Below are positions 51,300 through 59,907 of a stretch of DNA of 64,000 nucleotides, piece by piece. Where the stretch lies: the NCBI RefSeq assembly GCF_029601685.1, contig NZ_JARRIR010000011.1, forward strand, positions 156,336 through 220,335, read 5' to 3'. The notes beneath the pieces are model-generated. The model was not told the origin of the DNA. It saw only the letters and a list, made by a program, of their open reading frames with translations, and did no database searches. The translations under genes and the position numbers were made by a program. Numbering within the stretch: the first letter of the stretch is position 1; each line of letters begins with the position of its first letter. The DNA comes from Metarhizobium sp017305935. GTDB lineage: Bacteria; Pseudomonadota; Alphaproteobacteria; Rhizobiales; Rhizobiaceae.

Positions 51300-52013
51300 A
51301 TGGCTATTGACCATCTTTCCGGCGCGCTCGGCCAGGGGGCCGACAGGAAGACGGCGCTCAGCACCACGCTGCGGCAGCGGATCCTGACCATGCAGGTGGC
51401 GCCCGGCGCGGTGCTGGACGAAGTGGCGCTCAGCGAGGAGTTCGGCCTGTCGCGGCCGCCGGTGCGCGAGGCGATGCGCCAGCTTGCCGGAGAAGGCTTT
51501 ATCGAGCTGGAAGCGAACCGACCGGCGCGCGCCGCCTCGATGAGCTATCGGACGCTGCGCGATTTCTTTCTGGTTGCGCCGATGATCTATATCGCGGCGA
51601 CGCGGCTGGCGGCCGAGAACGCCTCGAAGGCCGATATCGCCGGTCTGCGCGACATTCAGGATGAATTTCGCGCAGCAGTGCGCAGCAACGATGTCGACAG
51701 CCGCGTCTTCCAGAACGACCGCTTTCACCTGCGCATCGGCGAGGTCGCCGACAATGCCTTCCTGCTGCCGAGCCTGCGCCGGCTGCTGATCGACCACGCC
51801 CGCATCGGCAAGATTTTCTATCGCCCCAGCAATGCGCGCATGGTCGAGGAACTGGAGGAGGCCTCGCGCCAGCACGACGATATCGTCGATGCCATCGCCG
51901 GTCATGATGCCGACCGCGCCGAGGTGCTGGTGCGCGCCCATCTCGACCTGTCGCGTCGCAACATGGCGATGTACGCCGCGCCGGAGGGCTTGCAGATGTC
52001 GCTGGAGTGCTGA
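51300..52013 (+). CDS. GntR-family regulator, FCD subfamily (third paralogue)
   Basis: 237 residues. TTLRQRILTMQVAPGAVLDEVALSEEFGLSRPPVREAMRQL winged helix and an FCD domain (NDRFHLRIGEV, HARIGKIFYRP, SRQHDDIVDAI). Same family and length as the regulators at 38745 and 48108 but more diverged (RPPVREA instead of RTPVRDV). ATG 51300 has GGAGG upstream. Ends two bases from the convergent Ldh2-family gene. Likely controls the divergent dapA-like operon and perhaps the betaine genes to the right. Confidence 0.87.
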   Translation: MAIDHLSGALGQGADRKTALSTTLRQRILTMQVAPGAVLDEVALSEEFGLSRPPVREAMRQLAGEGFIELEANRPARAASMSYRTLRDFFLVAPMIYIAATRLAAENASKADIAGLRDIQDEFRAAVRSNDVDSRVFQNDRFHLRIGEVADNAFLLPSLRRLLIDHARIGKIFYRPSNARMVEELEEASRQHDDIVDAIAGHDADRAEVLVRAHLDLSRRNMAMYAAPEGLQMSLEC

Positions 52014-52015
52014 CG

Positions 52016-53014
52016 TCAGCCCTCGGCGAAGCGCTTCAACGCCTCGAAGACGGCGCGCGGCATCGTAAGGCTTTTCTGAGAAGACGGTTCCCGGTGCCGG
52101 CTGACGCCGGGAATGTGGACGCCGAGTTGCTGCAGGCGCTGGATCTGGCCGTGGGCGCGCTCGACGCGGCCGTCTTCGGCCGGGCCGGGCATCATGGCGA
52201 TGATCGTCAGGCCCACGGCCGGCGAGGCGTTGCCGGTATTGAAAGGTGCGGCGTCCAGCGACCAGAAGCCGCCGGACAGGCCGGCGGAAAGCATTTCCAC
52301 CATCAGCGCGATATTCGCGCCCTTGCGCCCGCCGAAGGGTAGCAGCGCGCCGGCGAGCGCCTTTTCCGGATCTTCGGTATCGGCGCCATCGGCATCGACG
52401 GCCCACCCCTTCGGGATCGACCGACCCTCGGCCGCGGCGGCGATCAGGTTGACATAGGCGGTGGCGCTGGCGGATTGGTCGATGACCAGCGGCGGCGTCG
52501 CCTCGCCGAGCGGAAAGCCGAAGGCGATCGGATTGGTGCTGTAGACGGCGGGGCCACCGCTCCTGGCGACGAGCATGGCATTGGCATTGGTCGCCGCCAG
52601 CGCCACCAGCCCCTTCTCGGCCAGCCGGCGCACGTAATAGCCGAGTTCGCCCGTGGTATAGCCGTTCGACTGGGTGAAAATGGCGATGCCGAAGTTTTGG
52701 GCCGTTTCGACGATCTCGGTAAAGGCGAGATCGAAGCCGAACTGAGCGATGCCGCCATCGGCGTCGGACGCCAGGAACGCCGGAAACGGCCGCGTCAGCT
52801 TCGGCTGCGGAGCGCCATTGATGCGCCCTTCACGAAAACTGTCGAGGTAGTCGACCATATGCGGGAAGCCCAGCGTCGATGGCCCGAACTGCGCCGCCGA
52901 AAGCGTGGCGTCGACCAGCGCGCGCGCCGTTGCCGGACTGACGCCGGCGCCGAGGCAGGCCTTCCGCGCCAGCGCTTCCGCCTCGGCCTGGCCGAGTTCG
53001 ACGATATCCGCCAT
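52016..53014 (-). CDS. Ldh2/malate-lactate dehydrogenase-family oxidoreductase, divergent
   Basis: 332 residues of the Ldh_2 family (ureidoglycolate, sulfolactate, pyrroline-2-carboxylate/piperideine-2-carboxylate reductases). Seen: LGYYVRRLAEKGLVALAATNANAML, VYSTNPIAFGFPLG, LPFGGRKGANIALMVEML. The two histidines usual in the family are absent: SHG is replaced by STLG near residue 46 and the (H)FGxxGYY motif reads T120-TGELGYY. This points to a separate subfamily; a cyclic imine reductase role fits the neighbourhood. One base separates it from the demethylase-like gene upstream, so they are one operon. Confidence 0.8.
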   Translation of the reverse strand: MADIVELGQAEAEALARKACLGAGVSPATARALVDATLSAAQFGPSTLGFPHMVDYLDSFREGRINGAPQPKLTRPFPAFLASDADGGIAQFGFDLAFTEIVETAQNFGIAIFTQSNGYTTGELGYYVRRLAEKGLVALAATNANAMLVARSGGPAVYSTNPIAFGFPLGEATPPLVIDQSASATAYVNLIAAAAEGRSIPKGWAVDADGADTEDPEKALAGALLPFGGRKGANIALMVEMLSAGLSGGFWSLDAAPFNTGNASPAVGLTIIAMMPGPAEDGRVERAHGQIQRLQQLGVHIPGVSRHREPSSQKSLTMPRAVFEALKRFAEG

Positions 53015-53015
53015 G

Positions 53016-55001
53016 TCAGATCTCCAATCCCGCTTTCCTGCCTTCGAAAAATGCGTAAGGCGCTTGCCGCGGCGCGGCGCAATCGCCGATCTGACGGATC
53101 GGCAGGCCGAGTGCGGCCAGATCCGGCATCAGCCAGTCGGCGGCCATGTTGGTGGTCGCGGTAACAAGCGTGTCGGCCTCGACGAAGCGGCGGTCGCCGG
53201 TATTGTGATCGATGAGGGTCGCGCCGTTGCCGTGCCATTCGGCGATGCTGGCTTCGACGATCCATTGCACGCCGAGCTTCTTGAGCGCTTGGCGCATGGG
53301 GACGTCGGCGGCAGTTCGCTGCAACTCCTTGCCGACGAAGGGGTCCGGGGTGACGATGGTCACCGCATGGCCTTCCTCGGCGAGTTTCCAGGCGGTGCCG
53401 CCGCCGCGCCAGCCGCCGCCTTCGTCGACGAGCAGCACGCGATGGCCGGGCCTTGCCTGCCGGGCCATGATCGCCTCGACGGTGAAGACATTGCCGTTTT
53501 CAATGCCCGGCAGCGTCTCGACGGTCGGCAGCGCCTTCTGAAAACCGGTTTCGGGCGAATAGGAGCCCGTCGCGGCAATGACGATATCGAAATCGGCCGG
53601 CGCGATATCGCCGGCCTCGACATAGGTGTTGAGGCAAACCTCGACACCGAGCTTTTCGAGTTGCCGCTCATACCAGGCGATGAGATCGAGAATCTGCGCC
53701 CGCCGCGGCTGCAATCCGGCCAGCAGGAAATTGCCGCCGAGGCGGCTCGACGCCTCCGACAGCACCACATAGTGGCCGCGCTCGGCGGCGGCTCTTGCCG
53801 CTTCCAGCCCGGCCGGGCCGCCGCCGATCACCAGCACGCGTTTCGGCTCCCCGGACTTGCGAAAACGATCGCCACCCCATTCGGCCTCGCGCCCGACCGA
53901 GGGATTGATCAGACAGCTTATCCAGTAGTCGCGGGAGCGACGGCCCCAGCACATCTGGTTGCAGGAAATACAGCCGCGAATGTCGTCGGGGCGATCCTCC
54001 CCCGCCTTGGTGGCGAGATGCGGATCGGCGATCTGGCCGCGAACGATCGAAACGAGATCGGCGGCGCTTTCGCCCAGCACCGTCTCGGCATTTTCGGGCG
54101 TGCGGATATGGCTTTCGGCGATGACGACGGCTTTCCTGACGACGCCCTTCAACACGGCGGCGAGATCGGCGCCGAGCTTTTCGGGATAGAGGAAGGTCGG
54201 CATCAGCTTGTAAAAATCGAGATAGCCGCCGGAACCGCAGGTGACGTAGTCGATGAGGCCGAGGTCGTCATGCAGCTTGACGATCTCGGCAAGCTCGTCG
54301 CGCTGCAGCGCGACCTTGACGTCCGGCTCGTCGCTGACGGCAAGGCCGACGATGAAATCCGGGCCGCAGACGGCGCGGATACGGGACAGGATTTCGCGCG
54401 ACATGCGCGTGCGGTTTTCTAGCGATCCGCCCCACCGATCCGCTCGCCGGTTGCACCACGGCGTCCAGAACTGATCGACCATGCCGAGATAGGCGGCCCA
54501 GACTTCGACGCCGTCGAAACCGGCCTCGCGACAGCGCCGCGCCGCCTGGACGAAACCATCGATGGTCTCCTCGATCTCCGCCTCGGTCATCGCGTGCGAG
54601 CCGTCGCTGTCGTGATAGCTGGGCAGGCCGGAGGGCGACCAGTGCGGATGGAAGGAATTGTCGGAATCGCCATGCGCGCCGATATGGTAGAGCTGCTGGA
54701 TCGCCACCGCGCCATGCGCCTTGATCGCCTCGACCACGCGTTTGAAATGCGGGATGACGGCGTCATCGGATGGGCGAAAATTGCCGCGCGTGAGCACGGC
54801 TGCCGCATGGACGGGCATCGGCTCCACGACGATCATCGCCGCCCCGCCCATCGCCCGCTCGGCGTAATAGGCGGCATGGCGCTCGGTCGGCAGGCCCTCG
54901 ACCGCCATGTTGGCAGTGTGGGCACCAAAGACGATCCGGTTCTTCAGGACATGCGAACGCAGCTTGAGCGGTGAGAACAGGCGAGGAAATTTCTTGGACA
55001 T
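53016..55001 (-). CDS. Trimethylamine-dehydrogenase-family FMN/[4Fe-4S]/FAD oxidoreductase
   Basis: 661 residues: N-terminal old-yellow-enzyme TIM barrel with FMN (LFSPLKLRSHVLKNRIVFGAH), complete [4Fe-4S] motif CISCNQMCWGRRSRDYWISC near residue 345, then an FAD/ADP-binding half (RVLVIGGGPAGLEAARAAAERGH). This is the layout of trimethylamine dehydrogenase, dimethylamine dehydrogenase and N-methylproline demethylase, or 2,4-dienoyl-CoA reductase. In a betaine-importer operon, N-demethylation with electrons passed to ETF (encoded at 62593 and 63375) is most likely. ATG 55001. Confidence 0.85.
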   Translation of the reverse strand: MSKKFPRLFSPLKLRSHVLKNRIVFGAHTANMAVEGLPTERHAAYYAERAMGGAAMIVVEPMPVHAAAVLTRGNFRPSDDAVIPHFKRVVEAIKAHGAVAIQQLYHIGAHGDSDNSFHPHWSPSGLPSYHDSDGSHAMTEAEIEETIDGFVQAARRCREAGFDGVEVWAAYLGMVDQFWTPWCNRRADRWGGSLENRTRMSREILSRIRAVCGPDFIVGLAVSDEPDVKVALQRDELAEIVKLHDDLGLIDYVTCGSGGYLDFYKLMPTFLYPEKLGADLAAVLKGVVRKAVVIAESHIRTPENAETVLGESAADLVSIVRGQIADPHLATKAGEDRPDDIRGCISCNQMCWGRRSRDYWISCLINPSVGREAEWGGDRFRKSGEPKRVLVIGGGPAGLEAARAAAERGHYVVLSEASSRLGGNFLLAGLQPRRAQILDLIAWYERQLEKLGVEVCLNTYVEAGDIAPADFDIVIAATGSYSPETGFQKALPTVETLPGIENGNVFTVEAIMARQARPGHRVLLVDEGGGWRGGGTAWKLAEEGHAVTIVTPDPFVGKELQRTAADVPMRQALKKLGVQWIVEASIAEWHGNGATLIDHNTGDRRFVEADTLVTATTNMAADWLMPDLAALGLPIRQIGDCAAPRQAPYAFFEGRKAGLEI

Positions 55002-55049
55002 CGCGCAATCCCGGGCAGGGTGAGTCCTGGATTTTACAGGGGGAGGACG

Positions 55050-55089
55050 CGCCCGTTCGGGCGGACGGACGACCGGCCCTTGCGGCCGG
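55050..55089 (-). other. Pair of GC-rich stem-loops in the operon
   Basis: CGCCC-GTTC-GGGCG (55050-55063) and CCGGCC-CTTGC-GGCCGG (55073-55089) lie in the 97-base gap between the ATPase stop (55099) and the demethylase start (55001). Possibly attenuating or stabilising structures. Confidence 0.4.
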
Positions 55090-55098
55090 CCGTTCTGG

Positions 55099-56160
55099 TC
55101 AGGCGACGGCGCAGTGGCCGGGCTCGTGAGAATTGACCATGGCGCCGGCAAGCTGCCGGAAGGTGACGCGGCCGATCGGCTGGCCGGCGGCATCGACGAC
55201 GGTGACGTCGCCCTCGGGGGCGGAGGCCAGCGCCCGCACGGCCTCCTCGATGGTGACGTCGGCGGCGATCGTCGGACCATGGCCGGCAGAGGCGGGGCCG
55301 AGCGGGCTCATGACGGCCTCGACCTGGACGACGCGGCCGCGGTTCACTTCCTTGACGAAGTTGGCGACATAGGCGTCGGCGGGGCGCAGCACGATATCCT
55401 GGCTGGTGCCCTGCTGGATGACCTCGCCGTCGCGCAGGATGGCGATCTGGTCGCCAAGCCGCAACGCCTCGTCAAGATCGTGGGTGATGAACACGATGGT
55501 CTTCTTGATCTCCTTCTGGAGGTCGAGCAGCACGGTCTGCATGTCCGTGCGGATCAACGGATCGAGCGCCGAATAGGCCTCGTCCATCAAAAGCACCGGC
55601 GCGTCGTTGGCGAGCGCGCGCGCCAGGCCGACGCGCTGCTGCATGCCGCCGGAGAGCTGGTTGGGATATTTCTGTTCGAAACCCTTGAGGCCGACGCGCT
55701 CCAGCCAGCGCATGGCGGTGTCGATGCAGGTGGCGCGGGCAACGCCCTGCAGTTCCAGCCCGAAGATAGTGTTGTCCAATACGTTGCGATGCGGCAGCAG
55801 CGCGAACTTCTGGAACACCATCGCCGTCTGGTGGCGGCGGAATTCGCGAAGATCGGTCTCATTCATCTTCACGACGTCGGTACCGTCGACCAGCACCTCG
55901 CCGGCGGTCGGGTCGATCAGCCGGTTGACGTGGCGGATCAGCGTCGACTTGCCCGAGCCCGACAGGCCCATGATCACCTGGATGCAGCCGGAGGGCATCT
56001 CGATGTTGATGTCGCGCAAGCCCAGCACATGACCGAATTTCTCGTTCAGTTCCGCCTTGGTGAGGCCGTTCTTGACGGCCTCGATATGCTTGGCGGCGTC
56101 GGGGCCGAAGATCTTGTAGAGATTGCGGATACGGATGCCGCCGAGGGCATGATCAGCCAT
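55099..56160 (-). CDS. ProV-type ABC transporter ATPase with CBS-like C-terminus
   Basis: 353 residues. IRNLYKIFGPDAAKHIEAVKNGLTKAEL at the N-terminus, Walker A GLSGSGKSTL, signature LSGGMQQR, Walker B VLLMDEAYSALDPL (Ala for the usual Pro), switch ITHDLDEALR, and a C-terminal CBS-like tail (APEGDVTVVDAAGQPIGRVTF). ATG 56160 overlaps the permease stop by eight bases. Third betaine-type ATPase in the window. Confidence 0.9.
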   Translation of the reverse strand: MADHALGGIRIRNLYKIFGPDAAKHIEAVKNGLTKAELNEKFGHVLGLRDINIEMPSGCIQVIMGLSGSGKSTLIRHVNRLIDPTAGEVLVDGTDVVKMNETDLREFRRHQTAMVFQKFALLPHRNVLDNTIFGLELQGVARATCIDTAMRWLERVGLKGFEQKYPNQLSGGMQQRVGLARALANDAPVLLMDEAYSALDPLIRTDMQTVLLDLQKEIKKTIVFITHDLDEALRLGDQIAILRDGEVIQQGTSQDIVLRPADAYVANFVKEVNRGRVVQVEAVMSPLGPASAGHGPTIAADVTIEEAVRALASAPEGDVTVVDAAGQPIGRVTFRQLAGAMVNSHEPGHCAVA

Positions 56161-57040
56161 GGACGATCTCCCGGTGCTTCTGCAGCCGGTGGCCATAGGC
56201 CTGGCTGACGCGGTCGAAGATGATGGCGATGCCGACGATGGCCAGGCCGTTGAAGATGCCGAGCGTGAAATACTGGTTGGCGATCGCCTTCAGGACGGGT
56301 TGGCCGAGGCCCTGCACGCCGATCATCGAGGCGATGACCACCATGGCGAGCGCCATCATGATCGTCTGGTTGATGCCGGCCATGATGGTCGGCAGGGCCA
56401 GCGGCAACTGCACCTTGAGCAGCTTCTGGCGCTTGTCGGCGCCGAAGGCGTCGGCCGCCTCGAGCACGTCCTTGTCGACCAGGCGGATGCCGAGGTCGGT
56501 CAGGCGGATCATCGGCGGGATCGCGTAGATGACGACGGCGATCAGGCCGGGGACCTTGCCGATGCCGAGCAGCATGACGACGGGGATGAGATAGACGAAG
56601 CTCGGCATGGTCTGCATGACGTCGAGCACAGGATTGACGATGCGCTGCACCCGGTCGGAGCGCGACATCAGGATGCCGATCGGCAGGCCGATGGCAATCG
56701 ACAGCACGGTACAGACGAAGATCATCGAGATCGTCCGCATCGTGTCGTCCCACATGTCGAAATAGCCGATCAGCATCAGCGTCACCAGGCAGCCGGCGAC
56801 GATGCGCAGATTGCGCGTCGCCGCCCAGGCGATGCCGAGGATGAGCAGGATGATGATCGGCCATGGCGTCAGCGTCATGAAGCGCTCGGCGCCGATCAGG
56901 AATTTCTGCAAGGGCGTGAAGAAGCTTTCGATGGCATCGCCATAGCTGCGCGTGAACGCGCGAAACCCGTCGTCGATCGCCTTCTTCAGATTGCGAAGTG
57001 CATCGTCGTCCATATGCGGAAATTTGTAAAACCAGTCCAT
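56153..57040 (-). CDS. ProW-type ABC transporter permease
   Basis: 295 residues. MWDDTMRTISMIFVCTVLSIAIGLPIGI, PVLDVMQTMPSFVYLIPVVMLLGIGKVPG and the coupling loop DVLEAADAFGADKRQKLLKVQLP. Single permease, so this system is a homodimer like ProU. Follows the binding-protein gene after a hairpin-containing gap of 104 bases. Confidence 0.9.
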   Translation of the reverse strand: MDWFYKFPHMDDDALRNLKKAIDDGFRAFTRSYGDAIESFFTPLQKFLIGAERFMTLTPWPIIILLILGIAWAATRNLRIVAGCLVTLMLIGYFDMWDDTMRTISMIFVCTVLSIAIGLPIGILMSRSDRVQRIVNPVLDVMQTMPSFVYLIPVVMLLGIGKVPGLIAVVIYAIPPMIRLTDLGIRLVDKDVLEAADAFGADKRQKLLKVQLPLALPTIMAGINQTIMMALAMVVIASMIGVQGLGQPVLKAIANQYFTLGIFNGLAIVGIAIIFDRVSQAYGHRLQKHREIVHG

Positions 57041-57098
57041 TCGGTTCCCCTTCTCGAATAGCGCCGACCGTTTTTATTGTTGTTTCCGGCAAGAAAGA

Positions 57099-57125
57099 TG
57101 CGATGGGCGCTTCAGGCCCATCGCA
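57099..57125 (-). other. Intercistronic stem-loop after the binding-protein gene
   Basis: TGCGATGGGC and GCCCATCGCA form a perfect 10-bp stem with a 7-nt loop, 20 bases beyond the stop at 57145; on the minus strand a pyrimidine stretch TCTTTCTT follows. Same position and size as those at 5641, 8447, 32761 and 44137. Confidence 0.6.
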
Positions 57126-57144
57126 CCGGTGTCGATGCGGCGAC

Positions 57145-58146
57145 TTATAGCGCGGCCTTGACCTTTTCGGCAGCTTCGGGCGAGACCCATTTTGTCCAAA
57201 TATCGGCGTTTTCCTTGAGGAAGTGCTTGGCGCCATCCTCGCCGCTCGCCTGGTTGTCGGTCATCCAGGCCATCAGCTCGGCAATGGTGGCGTTGCTCCA
57301 CGAGCGCTTGCCGAGGTAATCCATGACCTCGGGGCCGACCTTTTCGGAGAAGGGCTTGGCGACCAGCGTCACGATCGTATCGACCGGCCAGCCGTTCGGC
57401 TTCGGATCCGTGCAGGCCTCGACGGTGTTGCAACGCTTCCATTCGGCCGGGTCGTTGTCGACGCCCTCCTGCAGGCGCACCATCTGGTATTTCCCGAGCA
57501 GCGCCGTCGGCGCCCAGTAGTAGGTCACGAAGTTCTGCTTGCGCTCGTAGGCCTTTGCGATCGAGCCGTCGAGACCTGCGGCCGATCCCGTATCGACGAG
57601 CTTCCAGCCCGCCTTTTCCGCATCGAATGCCTTGAAGAGCTGCGAGGTGACGACCGTACCGCCCCAACCTTGCGGACCGTTGAAGATCGCACCCTTGCTC
57701 TTGTCTTCCGGATCGGGGAAAAGCTCGGGGTGCTTCAGCACGTCGGGAATGGTCTTGATGTCGGGATGGGTGTCGGCGAAGTATTTCGGGATCCACCAGC
57801 CCTGGACGCCGCCATCAGGCAACGGCGAGCCGACCTTGATGATGCGGCCTTCCTCGGTGCCCTTCTTGACGACCTCGGGCAGCAGATCGATCCAGGCTTC
57901 CGGCGCGATGTCGGGCTGGCCCTTTTCAGCCATGGACGTGATGGTCGGAACGGTGTCGCCGATGGTGATCTCGGCATTGCAGCCGTAGCCCGCGTTGAGG
58001 ACGATCTTGTCGAGGTTGGAAATCACTTCCGCGCTCTGCCAGTTCATGCTGGCGATGGTGACGTTGCCGCATTCGGCGGCATTGGCCGCGGAGACCCCGG
58101 CCAGAACGCCGAACACCAGGCAGGTCGATGCAAGCAGTTTCTTCAT
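57145..58146 (-). CDS. Glycine-betaine/ProX-type ABC substrate-binding protein
   Basis: 333 residues. Sec signal peptide ending SAANA (about residue 23). Mature protein begins AECGNVTIASMNWQSAEVISNLDKIVL and holds APEAWIDLLPEVVKKG, GVQGWWIPKYFADTHPDIKTI and GPQGWGGTVV; the Trp/Tyr-rich motifs supply the aromatic cage for quaternary ammonium ligands. A CAECGN...GC pair near residues 26 and 54 may form a disulfide. First transporter gene in the minus-strand betaine operon. Confidence 0.88.
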   Translation of the reverse strand: MKKLLASTCLVFGVLAGVSAANAAECGNVTIASMNWQSAEVISNLDKIVLNAGYGCNAEITIGDTVPTITSMAEKGQPDIAPEAWIDLLPEVVKKGTEEGRIIKVGSPLPDGGVQGWWIPKYFADTHPDIKTIPDVLKHPELFPDPEDKSKGAIFNGPQGWGGTVVTSQLFKAFDAEKAGWKLVDTGSAAGLDGSIAKAYERKQNFVTYYWAPTALLGKYQMVRLQEGVDNDPAEWKRCNTVEACTDPKPNGWPVDTIVTLVAKPFSEKVGPEVMDYLGKRSWSNATIAELMAWMTDNQASGEDGAKHFLKENADIWTKWVSPEAAEKVKAAL

Positions 58147-58218
58147 GGTTCGTTCCCTTTTTCTTTTGTCGCGGCTGGTAACGGAGGAACGGGGCGCCAC
58201 GAACCCGCTCCGACGGGG

Positions 58219-59013
58219 TCAGGAAGGGGCTCCCATACGCACCGATTTCGTAAAGGCAGCCGCCAGCCCGCGCGCCACGGCGGCATCGAGACCGGCGGCG
58301 CGCATTTCCTCGATCGCCGCCGCCGTCGTGCCGCGGTAGGCGAGGAAGGTGTCGACGATATCGGTGGGACAGTCGTCACGCCCCTCGAGCAGCCGGCCGG
58401 CACCGACGATCAGCGTGTTGACCGCCCGTCGGGCGACGTCGTGGGTGAGGCCATGCGCCACGGCATCGTTCATCATCGCCTCGGCGAGGAGGGCGGGGAA
58501 GGCCGGGCCGGAGCCGGTGAGGCCGGTGAGATAATCGATCTCGGTTTCGCTTGCCACTTCGTCCTGAAGACCGCAGGCATCGAAGATGGCGCACACGATC
58601 GCCCGGTCGCTCTCGTCGACTGCGGCGGTGGCGATCCAGGGGGTATAGGAGCTTCGCACTTCGGCGGCGGCATTCGGCAGAGCGCGCACGGCGCGAACCG
58701 TGCCGTGGCGGGAACAGAGCGCATCGAGGCGGATGCCGGCCATGACCGAAATGACGAGCTTGCCTTCGGCGCGCACCGTCATCTCCTGCCAGTCGGCCGG
58801 ACGCACGCAGAGAAGAACGACGTCGCTGCGATCGGCGAGCGCCTGATTGTCGGCGGTCCAGAAACTCCCCGTGAAACGATCCGGCTGCCGGCTGCGATAG
58901 GAAAGCGACAAATCCCCGGCCCGAACGATGCCGGCCTCCAGCATCGCCTCGGCAATGGCGCCGCCGAGCCAGCCGGCACCGCCGACAATGCCAACCTTCA
59001 ATGGTCCGTCCAT
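58219..59013 (-). CDS. Pyrroline-5-carboxylate reductase-family (ProC-like) oxidoreductase
   Basis: 264 residues. NAD(P) Rossmann motif VGIVGGAGWLGGAIAEAML, VRALPNAAAEVRSSYTPWIA, and the ProC C-terminal signature LTGLTGSGPAFPALLAEAMMNDAVAHGL. The family reduces pyrroline-5-carboxylate to proline; in betaine clusters a copy may reduce a related cyclic imine. Start ATG 59013. It lies 72 bases before the ProX-type gene on the same strand, so probably heads that operon, and carries a palindromic repeat upstream. Confidence 0.83.
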   Translation of the reverse strand: MDGPLKVGIVGGAGWLGGAIAEAMLEAGIVRAGDLSLSYRSRQPDRFTGSFWTADNQALADRSDVVLLCVRPADWQEMTVRAEGKLVISVMAGIRLDALCSRHGTVRAVRALPNAAAEVRSSYTPWIATAAVDESDRAIVCAIFDACGLQDEVASETEIDYLTGLTGSGPAFPALLAEAMMNDAVAHGLTHDVARRAVNTLIVGAGRLLEGRDDCPTDIVDTFLAYRGTTAAAIEEMRAAGLDAAVARGLAAAFTKSVRMGAPS

Positions 59014-59030
59014 TCCCAAATTGCGCCTCC

Positions 59031-59135
59031 TCGAGCATTTCCGGCCGAAGCGGATTCGCTTTGGCGTCGGATAATGCGGCAAAACAAAAACCTAGAGCCT
59101 TTCCGGCGAACCGGCGTTCACCGGAAAGGCTCTAG
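59031..59135. repeat. Rhizobial palindromic intergenic element (RIME-like)
   Basis: The right half is a perfect 15-bp hairpin, CTAGAGCCTTTCCGG (59092-59106) with CCGGAAAGGCTCTAG (59121-59135). The left half GAGCATTTCCGGCCGAAGCG...ATAATGCGGCAAAACAAAAA is the kind of mosaic repeat scattered through Rhizobium and Agrobacterium genomes (from memory). The hairpin reaches into the stop codon of the TetR gene and may also act as its terminator. Confidence 0.6.
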
Positions 59136-59761
59136 TCGGGCTTGTAGCCATGCCGGGCGAAGAAGCGATCGAGCTCCTTCTGCCGCGGCACCTGGCCAGT
59201 GTAGATCGCGATATATTCCGGAATACGCTTCATGCGCAGCGCGATATCCTCCTTCGACTGCATCGAGATGTATCCGATCTGCACGAGATAGGTGGTTCGG
59301 GCGCGCACGTCCGCTGCCGTCTCGTCGCAGCCGAAGCGCATGAACATGCGCGACAGCGCTTCCATTCTCGTCTGGTCGGCTTGCTGCACCTCGTCGAGGA
59401 TATCGGGTGATTGCAGCGCCCAGCTGCGCACCGCGAATTCGAACTGGGAATCGAAAAGCTCCTTGTTCAGCCAGCAGTCGAAGACATTCAGCATCGCTTC
59501 GGCAAGGGATTCGGCATAGGCCTCGGATTGCTTGACGATATTGCCGGTATTCTTCTCCCGCCAGCGGGAGATCAATGCATTCAGCAGTTCCTCTCTGTCT
59601 CTGAAGAACCAGTAGAAACTCGTCCGGGACAGGTTGAGCCGCTTCGCGAGCGGGAGAATCTTGACGGAATCCACCCCGGATTCGAGCAGCGAGTCGTAAG
59701 CCGCCTCGAGCCATCCCTCGTGAGAACCACGCCAGCCGCTGTCACTCGTCGCCTGTTCCAT
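59132..59761 (-). CDS. TetR-family transcriptional regulator
   Basis: 209 residues. N-terminal helix-turn-helix: LEAAYDSLLESGVDSVKILPLAKRLNLSRTSFYWFFRDREELLNALI, a clear TetR_N domain. The remaining part (EFAVRSWALQSPDILDEVQQADQTRM) resembles the group acting beside stachydrine/N-methylproline demethylase genes. It is divergent from the demethylase-like gene; a 22-bp dyad lies between them and is its likely operator. Confidence 0.88.
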   Translation of the reverse strand: MEQATSDSGWRGSHEGWLEAAYDSLLESGVDSVKILPLAKRLNLSRTSFYWFFRDREELLNALISRWREKNTGNIVKQSEAYAESLAEAMLNVFDCWLNKELFDSQFEFAVRSWALQSPDILDEVQQADQTRMEALSRMFMRFGCDETAADVRARTTYLVQIGYISMQSKEDIALRMKRIPEYIAIYTGQVPRQKELDRFFARHGYKPD

Positions 59762-59800
59762 GCATATCTCCTAACAAACCCACCGCCCCCTTGCAAGCAG

Positions 59801-59863
59801 AATGTACATGAGTGTCGATATTATGGACTTGTCTGTTTTTGAATATTGACAGATATGTACATT
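59801..59863. promoter_or_regulatory. Large imperfect dyad, likely operator of the TetR regulator
   Basis: 59801-59822 and 59842-59863 are inverted repeats of 22 bp with 18 matches; the outer nine bases AATGTACAT/ATGTACATT are perfect and contain the palindrome TGTACA. The 19-base centre is AT-rich. It covers the divergent promoter region of the TetR and demethylase genes. Confidence 0.65.
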
Positions 59864-59874
59864 TCCGCTTAGCG
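59846..59874 (+). promoter_or_regulatory. Candidate promoter of the demethylase-cupin-etf operon
   Basis: TTGACA at 59846-59851, 17-base spacer, TTAGCG at 59869-59874. The -35 box lies within the right arm of the dyad, so a bound repressor would block it. The -10 match is weak. Confidence 0.45.
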
Positions 59875-59907
59875 TCGCGCCGAATTCCATAAACCGGAGC
59901 CCGTCGC

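Noticed and set aside
57223..59343. 706-codon open frame on the plus strand
   Set aside because: Antisense to the ProX-type and ProC-like genes, no ribosome site, no recognisable motif.
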